The notes under the pieces are model-generated. The model saw only the letters and a list, made by a program, of their open reading frames with translations, was not told the origin of the DNA and searched no databases. A stretch of 64,000 nucleotides of DNA from the NCBI GenBank assembly GCA_022606425.2, contig JAHDVF020001054.1, positions 806,001 through 870,000 on the forward strand. Reading direction: 5' to 3'. Of the stretch, positions 53,001 through 60,842 are shown one piece after another. The stretch comes from Lepidostoma basale. Lineage: Eukaryota > Arthropoda > Insecta > Trichoptera > Lepidostomatidae. Numbering within the stretch: position 1 is the stretch's first letter; the number at the start of each line of letters is the position of its first letter. The position numbers were made by a program, and so were the translations under genes.

Positions 53001-56000
53001 GCACCGAGGGATAGATGATTCCAACAACAGGGAAGGAAGGAAGTTTTGTGATGGAGGTGGCGTGTAAGTAACATCATTTTAATATATTTAAATCCATCCT
53101 AAAGATTTGTTTTAATATCAAAAACTAATCGTTCCATGCCCAGCAAGAAATGAATAGTCTCCAGTGTGGGTTATGTGTATGCCAGAAGACATAAGCATAT
53201 TTTTTTGTGTATATGCATTAAGTTAGAAATAAACAGATATTTTAAGTGACAAACACGTGTTTATATTTTATTTTTGAGTTAAAAGATCAGAAATAAATAA
53301 TGAACAGACACAAATGTAAAAACAATAGCTAAGATTGCGAGTGTGTGAATGCGTGTTGCCCGGCTGAAGGACGAGGTTGTAAAACCGGGAGTAAAGACGG
53401 GGTCCATGTCTCCAGGGGGTGCTATGCTGCTGCTAGCATACTAACGCCATAGGTTAGCTGGGTTTATGGGATTAATCCTCCCACTCCCACACGTCTATTT
53501 CTAGAAGTTTCAATATATTTTATGGGAATGACATGTTTCGCCTTACTAAGGTTTTATCAAATGTTAGATAATGCCTTAGTAAGGCAAAACATATCATTCC
53601 CATAAAATATAATAAAACTTGTATAAAACAGACGTTTTCATTCATATTCATTATTTAATATGGAGTTCTACATTATTGTTCAAGAAATAATAAATAGATA
53701 TAACATTATCGCATACCCGTTTTAAAATCTTGTTTAAGCTGGGACCACTACTTCTAGACTACCAGACTGAAACCAATATATCATATGTTGGGATTACTTG
53801 GTCAATTGCAACATAATTAAAATACATCATAAGTAATATAATAATCTATGCATATTTGTTGAGAAACCTGTTTTGAATTCCGAATCCATTTGAAACATTT
53901 TATATTCCGTTGCTATCTTATATTAAACGGGTTTATTTAGTTTCTGTATGCTGTACCGAGCCATTAACGGAGAGTCCAACGTTAACACCAAACCTCTCCC
54001 AGCGGAAAGAAGAGACGAGCCTCAGCAACAAGCCTTGCAGGGCACACAGCCAGGAGGATCACAGAGATACGAAGGACCACCCACTCCATGTCCTGCTAAG
54101 GTAAAGTGTTCAATCAAAATATATGTTTCTGTAATATTATATACCAAATACACGATAACACCAATATGTTACAATTGTTCGTAAAACACACATAAAATGT
54201 TCATCAAACATTCTCACAATATTTGTCAAGCATGTGGTTATACCTGAGACATCTGAAAAACTAAGTTCTCAATGCTCAATAGTTTTCTTGTATCTTCCCT
54301 TGTGTGTAAAAATGAAATGAAATGAAATCGGTTTATTATCTCAACAATATTAATGTTTAAAGCATATATTGAGTACAAGTAAAATATATTATAAACAATA
54401 TAATACCAAGAACGCATGAGAGATGGTTCAACATTAGGAAGACAAAATACTCTCTAAAGTCAAGAGTATTTGTCTTGAAGCATGGATCTAGAAAAGAAGG
54501 ATGAAAATAGAATATATCCAGTGAAATAGAAATCTTTTAGACAGATGCACAATTAATCTTTGATGATAGAATGACAATTTGATTTAAAATGTACATAATA
54601 TTGTATATAAGAAGTGAATATAGTAATAACAAAAGCATTATGAACAAAACAATAAAATAAAAAAATGTATATAGTTTGGACACATGGAAAGAGTGTACAA
54701 CAATTATTAACAATATAAAATAGAGATAGGCGGAGAAAAGTGTGACAAGATCAAATCAAAATATTTTTGACTATCGACCATGTGAGGAGTCGGGCGAAAT
54801 TGATGTGCATGCATAGAATTTATGAAAGCACGTTTTGCAGTCCTTCTGTTCTGCCTTGTGTGAAGGTAAATTAGTTAGTTATACATTCACACAAATTCTT
54901 GCCCTTGTATGTATGAAAAAACAATTCGTTTACATTATTTTAAATGTAAGCTCTTTTTGTATATAAGGCTTGATTTTGTGATAGAAGTCAAGTGAGTTAG
55001 TTCAACATTATATGTCAGAACTTTTGTGTCAATAGTTTGAGAGTTAAATGTACTAATCGAATAATTTTGCAGGTGGAGTATGCGACGCCGGTATTTGCCA
55101 AGAACTACCAGGGAGTGTGGAGATATGTGGTGCAAATTCCCTATGAAGGATATTTCACGCAGACCATCGAAGTTACGAGGTAAGGATACTTAAACATTCC
55201 TAAGGAAAAAATATGAAATCTTAGAGTAATCAAATAATACTTATAAATTAAATTAAATAATAATAAATATTTGTGAAATGTATACTTATATCTGTATACG
55301 AATCCTGGATTTTCACCTGTGGGTGGTTAATTTAAATTTTTAATTGTATCTCAATAGAGACGAAGAAACAAACTGGAAACTGAATATGGATGATCAAGGT
55401 GTTTACAGGACTTATGACCTGTCATTGGTTGGGTTAAGCGCACGCTTTATGTAATTACAACATTCCCCATTCCACCATTGTTATGATCATGTATGATACA
55501 TTTTTTTTTTGGAAGTTGTATATATACTCCAAATTCATACTTATTGATTCACGTGGCAGTTTGTTAGATATGTAATTAAAATTTAAATTAACCACCCACA
55601 GGTGAAAATCCAGGATTCGTATACAGATAAAGTATACATTTCACAAATATTTGTAAATATTCTGGTCAATTATTTGGCGTATAAAATAGGAGTGGATACT
55701 CCAGGCGACTTCTAACAGTACGATAGGAGGCGGTAGCCTCTTCGCATTGTGTTAATAAAGTAGTTTGCTAAATGCTAAACAATCATTCTTCATAGATGGC
55801 GTTAGTGGATGGATTGTATAGATTAATCTTAAAAAATTAATTAGTACAATCAAATCTACATAGATGGCTAACTGGAACTGCCACGTGAAGATATGTATGG
55901 ATTTTGGAGTATATATACAACTTCCAAAAAAATGTATCATACATGATCATAACAATGGTGGAATGGGGAATGTTGTAATTACATAAAGCGTGCGCTTAAC

Positions 56001-59000
56001 CCAACCAATGACAGGTCATAAGTCCTGTAAACACCTTGATCATCCATATTCAGTTTCCAGTTTGTTTCTTCGTCTCTATTGAGATACAATTAAAAATTTA
56101 AATAATAATACACTTTTAGTATTTGTATCTAAACCACTTTATTTGGTAGCACCAATCGGTTTCACTCCCGCCAGAGCTTCATCAGGGTAAGAGAGTGAAA
56201 GAGTATACTCTCTCACCCTGACAAAGCTCCGATGGGAGCGAAACCCGTTTGGTGTTACCAAATAAAGTGGAGGTAAAGGTCAAAACCAGTTGGTGTTACC
56301 AAAACCACTTTATTTGGTAACATCAACCGGTTTCGTTCCTGCCGGAGCTTTGTCAGGGTTCTGTAATTGGCTTTTCACCTGCCATGGTCCAGAGAACAGC
56401 ATTTGACACTGTTTGGGGCCAATAGATCTTGAATATTGAGCGAAGGCACCTATTTTTAAACACCTGGAGTTTTCCAATAACGTCCGCGGTAAATTTCCAA
56501 GTCTCACATCCATACAGCAGTACGCTTTTAACACTACTGCTTAATATTTGAAACTTGAGCTTTCTCGAAATGATACTGGAACGCCATACAGGGCGAAGCA
56601 TAGCAAAAGCTCCCCTTTCCTTGTTGAGTCTGGTGGCTACATCTTCCTCTATACCTCCCGAGCCTGCTATCATACTATATCATAAAAATTTTGAGTTGGC
56701 ATTCAAGCAAAAAAAATTTTGATATCAGAATTTCACTATTATAAAAAATTCTATTCTTAACTAATGTTATTTGATTTGTTTGTTTTTAATGCAATATATC
56801 AGATGCATGCAGTCGAGATGCCACTACCTGGAGGGAGGCTGCTTGAGTTCCCCCCGCTGGGTGTCCATGCTGGTGGCAGAACTTCACTACCCTCGCGCTG
56901 TACTGTCCGCCCCCAACAATGCCTACAGCAAACAAAGAGCTCCACTGTCTTCTGAAGCGACAACGCCGCCACCTGTACACGACTTCCAGGTAAATAACTT
57001 TCTATTAATCACAGAATACAATGATGGCCTTCAAAGCAGAGTGGCAACGGTTATGACTGCTACGGAGATGGTTCCGGGTTCGAATCCCGGCGATTACATA
57101 ACGATGATGAATTCATGTGACAATAAAAATGGCAATACACTAGCTACCAATTTTTTTAAAGTTAAGGCGTTAACACTGTAGAATTCAATTGTAAAAACTT
57201 TGGAATTTGAAAAACAACACTGTATATTTTCCTATTTAATTTATTAAATATCTTTGTACAATAAAAATATTAAAACACGACAATATTTCGGAGGTGACTC
57301 CACCTTCAGGTGTAAATATATAACTTAATTCTAAACTAAGAAAAATGTATTATATGTACCTGTAGATAATATGGAAAATAATATGTAGTATTGTTTTTCA
57401 ATTCCAAAGACTAGCTGCCTATAAGATGTCATGAGAATCAATAGCTAAAAAGTTGTATACAGTAATTGGCTTCAAATAACCTGTTGTACACAAAAATGTG
57501 CTCAGGTGATCACCTAGAATCCTCAAGTGGAGGCCTTGGAACAACAAAAGAGGCATAGGAAGACCACAAAAAGGTGGCAACAAATAACCCAAGATAGAAA
57601 ATATTGTAAAAGTTTAGAAGAGGCCTATATGTGGAGTAAAATTGGCTGAAAAGAAGAAGTATAATAGAAGAAGATACAAAAATGTGGAAAGCAACGGGAA
57701 AACTATCACAATAAAAGGCCCAAGTGGCATCCCAAGAACCAGCAAATAGACTTTGCAGCAAACCAATTCCTAGGATTGAAACTTCAAAAAGAAAAAATGA
57801 TTGAAAATGTGTGTTTTCTATATCGCACCTTCGGTAAGACAAATGTTAAAAATTCTCAAAATGAGTTAAGTATGCCAATGTACTTTAAAAACATCCCTTT
57901 ATCTGGAGGAATAAAGTCGCTTATTAAGTTCAGTCTCATTTTACTAGTGGGCGATAGTGTATGATCAATATAGGCAGAATAACACCATATTATTTTTCAA
58001 AAATCTTAAAATGTCTATAATGAAAAATTACAAAACATGCAATTGTGCCCTTGTCTTACCGAAGGTACGATATGCTTTATTATATTTTATGGAAATGACA
58101 TATTTCACATTGCTAACGTATTATCAAATGCATTTTGATAATGCCTTACCAAGAAAGAAGATTAGAAAAAAAATATTATTAAAATATCACACTAAGTAGT
58201 ATTTTTAAATTGACACTGCGTCACCTGAGAGTAAGAAGGTTCCAACTGACAAAAGTAAAAAGCTGAGAAAAATTAAGTCAAAGTTTTGATGGTTTCGGTT
58301 GTGTATCTTGGAATGAAAGGGTTTTATTCCAATTTCCAGAGATTCCTTTACCGAGAAACGTGTAAATTTTGTCTGGCAACAGTTGGAATAATAAAGTTCT
58401 AAGTTTAAATTAATCTTTCTTCAGTGAATCGTGTGTTTTAAATGATCAGATGGAACTTGATTATTTTCGTAACATCAAAATGACAATACTATTACATGTT
58501 TTTTTTTTATTGTACGTATAGATAAGGTTAGTAAGAACCCTTTTCACGAAAAAAAGCCAAATGTGAAATTTTGTTAGTTGGAACCCTCTTACTCTAGTTG
58601 GAACCCTCTTACTCTCAGGTGACGACTGTTAAAAACATGATTTTGTGTCGTGTTACTTTATAAATACCAGTACAATGTAATAAAGTCTTATAATAATTTC
58701 AAAAAATGATGAGTATCTAGAGTGAAAAGTAGCGTATTAAAAAAGTTAGGTTAACTATAAATGTTTTGTATAGGCTTACCAGCAATACCTCCAGAAGCGT
58801 GCTGGACTCCAAGCATCTAATGACGACTCTCCGCTGAGCACAGACAAACCACCCCACTGCGATGGACATGACGAATTAGGATGCTTCCAGGTACACATGA
58901 CATACTGTTCTATAAATTAATTAAACAGCTTATTTTCTCAAAAGATATTACAAACAATTATTAGAGTTTACGACATCTATTGAGAACAGGTAAAACATAA

Positions 59001-59613
59001 AAAATATAAAATACCAGGAGCGCATTAGAGATAGTTCGACATTAGGAAGACAAGATACTTTCTAAAGTCAAAAGTATTTGTCTTCTGAACGTACTTTCAC
59101 TAATATGAAAGACGTCGATCTCCGAGGAGACTGCGTTCAGCAGACTAATTGCTCTTCTTGCCGGTGTCACCAGTGGCAGATTGGTTCTGGCGGCTGATAG
59201 GTAAAACAATCTGCGCTGTCACTGTCGGGATATTTTACTTAGTAATTGAAGGCTGTACATTACAAAAGTTCCAAGTATCGAAAAGTAAAAAATGAATTTT
59301 TGATCACAATTGGTGTTAATCATTAAGGTCAAACTGTGCAAAGGTGCAATATGACTGAATAATATAGTGTAGTTCAAAAGTCATCCAAAAGATGCCACCC
59401 ATGATATTTCAGTGTTTTATGTTAAAACTACTTCAACACCTGAAATACATAATTCAATTTAAATTTGTATTTAGAATTATTTAAAATATAATGAATATTT
59501 TCCAGGTGCGTCTTTACTATGACTGGTTCCTAGTTCCTGGATCATGCAAGTGCTGGAGGCCTGACTACTTCGCCAGATATGTTCGCAGGAAGACCAGCAC
59601 ATCTGATCTGTAA
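46935..59613 (+). CDS. spz3: Spätzle-family cystine-knot ligand precursor (Spz3-like), nine exons, 5' partial
   Basis: Secreted Toll-receptor/neurotrophin-type ligand precursor; spliced here from exons 46935-47044, 47984-48139, 49121-49255, 52935-53063, 53941-54100, 55073-55179, 56803-56989, 58774-58890 and 59506-59613. Every intron starts GT and ends AG, and the phases join without a break to give 402 residues and a TAA stop. Residues 1-10 are hydrophobic, like the end of a signal peptide. Residues about 12-226 are a low-complexity prodomain with a furin-like REKR at 142-145 and a dibasic RR at 200-201. Residues 227-402 are the cystine knot: cysteines 227, 267, 272, 279, 357, 365, 381 and 383, with GGCLSSPRWVS and PGSCKCWRPDY typical of the family. 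The Spz3 assignment, rather than Spz4 or another paralogue, rests on remembered family resemblance. The start codon is missing: the frame is open into the first acceptor, so an upstream exon ending in phase 0 is required. Confidence 0.93.
47460..47737 (+). pseudogene. L-F LINE 3' end in intron 1
   Basis: LAHVLRGEKYHIL then GKVEGRRGVGRRQLSWLWNI, KEWTGITRVQNLFQVEQDRD, AFAAVIANVGGT; tail AAAGAAGAAGAAGAA. Same family as 30.29 kb, more diverged (one stop). Confidence 0.8.
47984..48139 (+). CDS. spz3: spz3-like exon 2: prodomain
   Basis: Acceptor TTTCAG|A and donor TT|GTAAGA. It finishes the split Arg and encodes a Pro-rich start (RPPPYRH), two cysteines (in SDCPG and NLCGD) and ends NGEPYP plus two bases of the next codon. 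The CPG...LCGD pattern is like conserved prodomain segments of Spz-family precursors. Confidence 0.88.
48218..48420 (-). mobile_element. L-A LINE 3' end in intron 2
   Basis: TAACTAACTAACCATCATGC then AGAAATAATGGACTGCCACA and CTCACGTGGCCAACATTCAA. A ~25-base deletion removes the CGTCT...AAGGGG segment. Confidence 0.7.
48425..48930 (+). pseudogene. L-C LINE 3' end in intron 2
   Basis: MLGYNSLELRREGLMSTHFF, KLIRGSIENPYVLEQTGLFF, then PLVMPVGKAIQTLNVIVSDL and the UTR (TGACGTCGACATATTTGGGT, CAAATGAGTCGCCTAAATGT) with an AATAAAAATAAATT tail. Best L-C copy. Confidence 0.8.
49121..49255 (+). CDS. spz3: spz3-like exon 3: prodomain
   Basis: Acceptor TTCCAG|T and donor GA|GTAAGT. It encodes ELIRNHTLKFLSRTLPILR and then an Ala/Glu-rich segment (QATAEEALDTFGHN), probably helical. 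The phase (two bases left over) matches the next exon. Confidence 0.85.
49256..50285. other. First part of intron 3, mostly unassigned
   Basis: A ~70-base segment (TTATTTAAGAAAACATGTCC and CCTTGGATGACTCGCCTTT motif) occurs twice, near 49,458 and 49,725. A GC-richer block at 50,050-50,220 (GGATGGACCGGGGACAGGCC) was not identified. Confidence 0.4.
50499..52052 (-). mobile_element. IS630/Tc1-mariner-type DNA transposon, TA-flanked
   Basis: TA (50,497-50,498) and TA (52,053-52,054) flank a 1,554-bp element. The ends TACTAGAGCCG...GAGTCTTGGGGCCATAAAT and (inverted) TACTACAGCCG...GAGTCGTGGGGCCATAAAT form ~42-bp imperfect terminal inverted repeats. It contains one transposase pseudogene on the minus strand. 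Confidence 0.9.
50924..51823 (-). pseudogene. DDE transposase (IS630/Tc1-mariner type), one stop and truncated catalytic end
   Basis: Would bind the element ends and cut/join DNA. The N-terminal ~190 codons hold a helix-turn-helix-like part (GVSRVTVDRIKTEL) and GFKYKKNAEGRKYLMERTDI. An in-frame TAA at 51,251-51,253 is followed without shift by RPRFYLDETWINQNHSRKRM (first catalytic Asp) and YHTEMDGDTYMAWFSAFLNI. The chain stops just after the second catalytic Asp (SVIIVD), so the usual N-PYHS continuation and the third acidic residue are absent. The next bases in another frame would give an acidic DEEDSDED end, suggesting an internal deletion. Inactive as it stands. Confidence 0.85.
52690..52855 (+). 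mobile_element. SINE-2 copy, disrupted
   Basis: TTTGGTTTCTGATCCAGGGG, ACTTGATCAGGGGAGGGGCT (extra insertion), GATCCAGCCTGGACACGG and TAATGAACTATTTCTGCTCA. Same order as 42,664-42,795. Confidence 0.65.
52935..53063 (+). CDS. spz3: spz3-like exon 4: prodomain with furin-like site
   Basis: Acceptor CTCTTAG|C and strong donor GT|GTAAGT. It encodes LNPYQGEREKREAP, containing R-E-K-R at residues 142-145, a furin consensus, then an acidic/Gly stretch ending KFCDGGG. It is preceded by a 3.7-kb intron filled with nested mobile elements. Confidence 0.87.
53490..53705. repeat. Hairpin A in intron 4, inverted pair with tail
   Basis: TTTCTAGAAGTTTCAATATA, GACATGTTTCGCCTTACTAA ... GCCTTAGTAAGGCAAAACAT, then AACAGACGTTTTCATTCATA and the tail TTGTTCAAGAAATAATAAAT. 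Confidence 0.85.
53941..54100 (+). CDS. spz3: spz3-like exon 5: end of prodomain and first knot cysteine
   Basis: Acceptor TTTAG|T and donor AAG|GTAAAG. It encodes FCMLYRAINGES, a Gln-rich linker with RR at residues 200-201 (possible second processing site), and ends PPTPCPAK, where Cys227 starts the cystine-knot domain. The exon ends in phase 0. Confidence 0.9.
54310..54485 (-). mobile_element. L-B LINE 3' end in intron 5
   Basis: AAATGAAATGAAATGAAATC (variant tail), TTGAGTACAAGTAAAATATA, then GCATGAGAGATGGTTCAACA and TCAAGAGTATTTGTCTTGAA. Confidence 0.75.
54485..54890 (+). pseudogene. L-A LINE 3' end in intron 5, strongly decayed
   Basis: GATGAAAATAGAATATATCC, TTGGACACATGGAAAGAGTG, CATGTGAGGAGTCGGGCGAA, then AAATTAGTTAGTTA. 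Same order as other L-A ends. Confidence 0.6.
55073..55179 (+). CDS. spz3: spz3-like exon 6: cystine-knot strand region
   Basis: Acceptor TTTGCAG|G and donor AG|GTAAGG. It encodes VEYATPVFAKNYQGVWRYVV and then QIPYEGYFTQTIEVT, the most strongly family-typical stretch of the Spz domain. Confidence 0.95.
55268..55655. mobile_element. MITE with ~75-bp near-perfect terminal inverted repeats
   Basis: Left AATATTTGTGAAATGTATAC, TGTATACGAATCCTGGATTT, TCACCTGTGGGTGGTTAATT; right exact complement with one small indel. The interior holds TGTATCTCAATAGAGACGAA, CCTGTCATTGGTTGGGTTAA and ACAACATTCCCCATTCCACC. Related to the 11.8-kb element. No coding. Confidence 0.9.
55840..56105. mobile_element. Second MITE of the same family, inverted relative to 55,268
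   Basis: ACTGGAACTGCCACGTGAAG, GGTGGAATGGGGAATGTTGT, TAACCCAACCAATGACAGGT, CATCTTCGTCTC-type end with TTGAGATACAATT. It mirrors 55,340-55,580, so with the first MITE it makes a large palindrome around about 55,720. The outermost TIR is missing on this copy. Confidence 0.8.
56125..56365. repeat. Three CGAAAC-core arms, 'CCACTTTATTTGGT' type
   Basis: CCACTTTATTTGGTAGCACC then CAATCGGTTTCACTCCCGCC (left), CCCTGACAAAGCTCCGATGG then GAGCGAAACCCGTTTGGTGT (inverted), and CCACTTTATTTGGTAACATC then AACCGGTTTCGTTCCTGCCG (left again). The first two form a hairpin. The third adjoins an L-H fragment. Confidence 0.8.
56345..56675 (-). pseudogene. L-H LINE RT C-terminal fragment in intron 6
   Basis: 106-codon minus frame: AGSGGIEEDVATRLNKERGA, FAMLRPVWRSSIISRKLKFQ, ILSSSVKSVLLYGCETWKFT, ADVIGKLQVFKNRCLRSIFK and IYWPQTVSNAVLW. 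This is the segment past the RT palm of an RTE-type LINE. Truncated both sides. Confidence 0.8.
56803..56989 (+). CDS. spz3: spz3-like exon 7: core of cystine knot
   Basis: Acceptor ATCAG|A and donor CAG|GTAAAT. It encodes RCMQSRCHYLEGGCLSSPR and then WVSMLVAELHYPRAVLSAPN, giving cysteines 267, 272 and 279, followed by a Ser/Thr/Pro-rich loop (SSEATTPPPVHDFQ) that is less constrained. It ends in phase 0. Confidence 0.95.
57020..57495 (+). mobile_element. SINE-1 in intron 7, split by a ~260-bp insertion
   Basis: Head AAGCAGAGTGGCAACGGTTA and GGGTTCGAATCCCGGCGATT, body up to AATACACTAGCTACC. The second half resumes ACTAGCTGCCTATAAGATGT, then CAGTAATTGGCTTCAAATAA and CCTGTTGTACACAAAAATG. Order as in the 28.8-kb copy. 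Confidence 0.85.
57149..57409. mobile_element. Small insertion element inside SINE-1
   Basis: Flanked by ACTAGCTACC / ACTAGCTGCC (57,139-57,148 and 57,410-57,419), a ~10-bp duplication with one change. Ends: AACACTGTAGAATTCAATTG and TTTTTCAATTCCAAAG. Inside is a CGAAA-type core: AATATTTCGGAGGTGACTCC then ACCTTCAGG. No coding. Confidence 0.65.
57496..57795 (+). pseudogene. LINE C-terminal shreds (L-D2-like) and L-G tail
   Basis: ILKWRPWNNKRGIGRPQK-like coding, RWQQITQDRKYCKSLEEAYM then WSKIG, with a AAGAAGAAGTATAATAGAAG tail; a further tail GCAAACCAATTCCTAGGATT (about 57,757) belongs to L-G. Confidence 0.55.
58060..58165. repeat. Hairpin A, decayed pair
   Basis: ATTATATTTTATGGAAATGA then CATATTTCACATTGCTAACG and TTTTGATAATGCCTTACCAA. 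The right arm lacks the CGAAAC. Confidence 0.5.
58220..58623. mobile_element. MITE with ~35-bp inverted ends and an internal duplication at the right
   Basis: Left GTCACCTGAGAGTAAGAAGG then TTCCAACTGACAAAA; right TTTTGTTAGTTGGAACCCTC...TTACTCTCAGGTGAC. At the right end a 20-base block (AGTTGGAACCCTCTTACTCT) is present twice in tandem. Non-coding, in intron 7. Confidence 0.8.
58774..58890 (+). CDS. spz3: spz3-like exon 8: variable loop and two knot cysteines
   Basis: Acceptor TATAG|G and donor CAG|GTACAC. It encodes AYQQYLQKRAG, a polar loop, then HCDGHDELGCFQ with cysteines 357 and 365. It is 39 codons in phase 0 at both ends. Confidence 0.92.
58918..59235 (-). mobile_element. L-B LINE 3' end in intron 8
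   Basis: CAGCTTATTTTCTCAAAAGA, TCTATTGAGAACAGGTAAAA, CATTAGAGATAGTTCGACAT, then the complement of RESTFRRQ and LPLVTPAKRAISLLNA-like coding. The (TTTGAT)n tail is worn away. Confidence 0.75.
59506..59613 (+). CDS. spz3: spz3-like last exon: C-terminal knot cysteines and stop
   Basis: Acceptor TTTCCAG|G. It encodes VRLYYDWFLVPGSCKCWRPD and YFARYVRRKTSTSDL then TAA; cysteines 381 and 383 complete the knot. A basic tail (RYVRRK) follows, as usual for the group. Confidence 0.95.
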   Translation: MRLYYDWFLVPGSCKCWRPDYFARYVRRKTSTSDL

Positions 59614-59755
59614 AATTTCAGCTCCAATATATTAAAATAGAATATTACATTAGTAACATTCAAAGGATTCATTAAAGTATCTCGATATGTTTACACTTAA
59701 ATAGTCTGCATTGAATGGCTGTTCATTCCATAATTAAATTGATAATCAATAAAAC
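59614..59755 (+). terminator. spz3-like 3' UTR with candidate poly(A) signal
   Basis: AT-rich DNA after the stop codon; an AATAAA hexamer lies at 59748-59753. Longer 3' ends are possible because further AT-rich sequence follows. Confidence 0.5.
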
Positions 59756-60012
59756 AATATTCATTAAAAAATTGTAGCTTCAGAGAATTGTTTATTGTTA
59801 AGGCCATCAGAAGACAAAAAACATAATTTTCTATCTATTACTCTAAGAATAGCATGGTAGTTATGTCAATCAAAACTTTTAGAAGATTGTTTAATTTATT
59901 ATGGAATAAACATCCATCTGTTGACTAATTTGATTAATTAAAGTGACACTTCTCTCTGTATGATTTATGACAGATCTTATCAAGAAAACTGAGTGCAATT
60001 ATGTAATATTAA

Positions 60013-60254
60013 CCCGATGATCGCCGTAAGCACACATGTGCACTCTACGTAGACAATCGCCATAAGCGTAGCTGTGCGCGCTTCGCAATATTCGAAAGAT
60101 GTATTTCATAATTAATTCCGATTTTCTCACAACGACATCTATGAATATTTTAAAATATTAACAAACTAAAAAGGATCGATATTTTTCGATAGTTTGGAAG
60201 AAAATACGTGGCGTACCGGTGCGCTGTTTCTAAAAACACGTGGCGATGAATGGG
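60013..60254. mobile_element. piggyBac-like MITE, 242 bp, TTAA-flanked
   Basis: TTAA at 60,009-60,012 and 60,255-60,258. Ends CCCGATGATCGCC and GGCGATGAATGGG are imperfect inverted repeats beginning CCC, as in piggyBac elements. An inner CGCCGTAAGCACAC / CGCCATAAGCGTAG direct repeat is near the left end. A plus-strand open frame crossing its right border is not a gene. Confidence 0.75.
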
Positions 60255-60842
60255 TTAAGACTGACTGCAAACAGATGACACAAGTGCGTTTTATCAATTA
60301 TCTAATTGTTCTTATATCTTCTCACAAACCAGATTTCTATTATCCAGGTCATGACATAATAAAATATATAAATAAGAGTGTCAGTAGTATATAAAACAAA
60401 TGAGGATTTAAACGTTTTTGCCACCTTCTATAGTTACATAGAATAAAACTTAATTGTCCAGTATGTATTTTTGTAAATATTTTAAATCGTAAATTATTGT
60501 AGATTTAATTAGTTTTAAAGATCTCTTTTATATCATAATTTGCTATGAATTCTATGTAAATATAAAATCAACATGATTATAAGAGAATATAACATAAATA
60601 TTTGTATTCTCAATTAATTTAAGATTTTTTTTATATGTTATATGTAGGTACTTACATATTTGCAATAATTTAATATGTATATTGTTTTGGGATTGACAAT
60701 ATGTAAAAATATATATTGGTATGGATGGATGTGGCCTTGGGATTTTTATAATAAAAATATTATGTGATAAATTGCAAAATATGTTTTACTTAATATTTTT
60801 AAAGAAGAATTAAACTGTACAGACCGATTTTGAATAATTTTA

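Noticed and set aside
56771..57181. Spz exon 7 extended through 57,181
   Set aside because: The open frame runs on into the intron, but the GTAAAT donor at 56,990 is needed to keep phase with exon 8 and the cystine-knot continuation.
60194..60394. 66-codon open frame downstream of Spz
   Set aside because: It crosses the end of a TTAA-flanked MITE and has no recognisable content.
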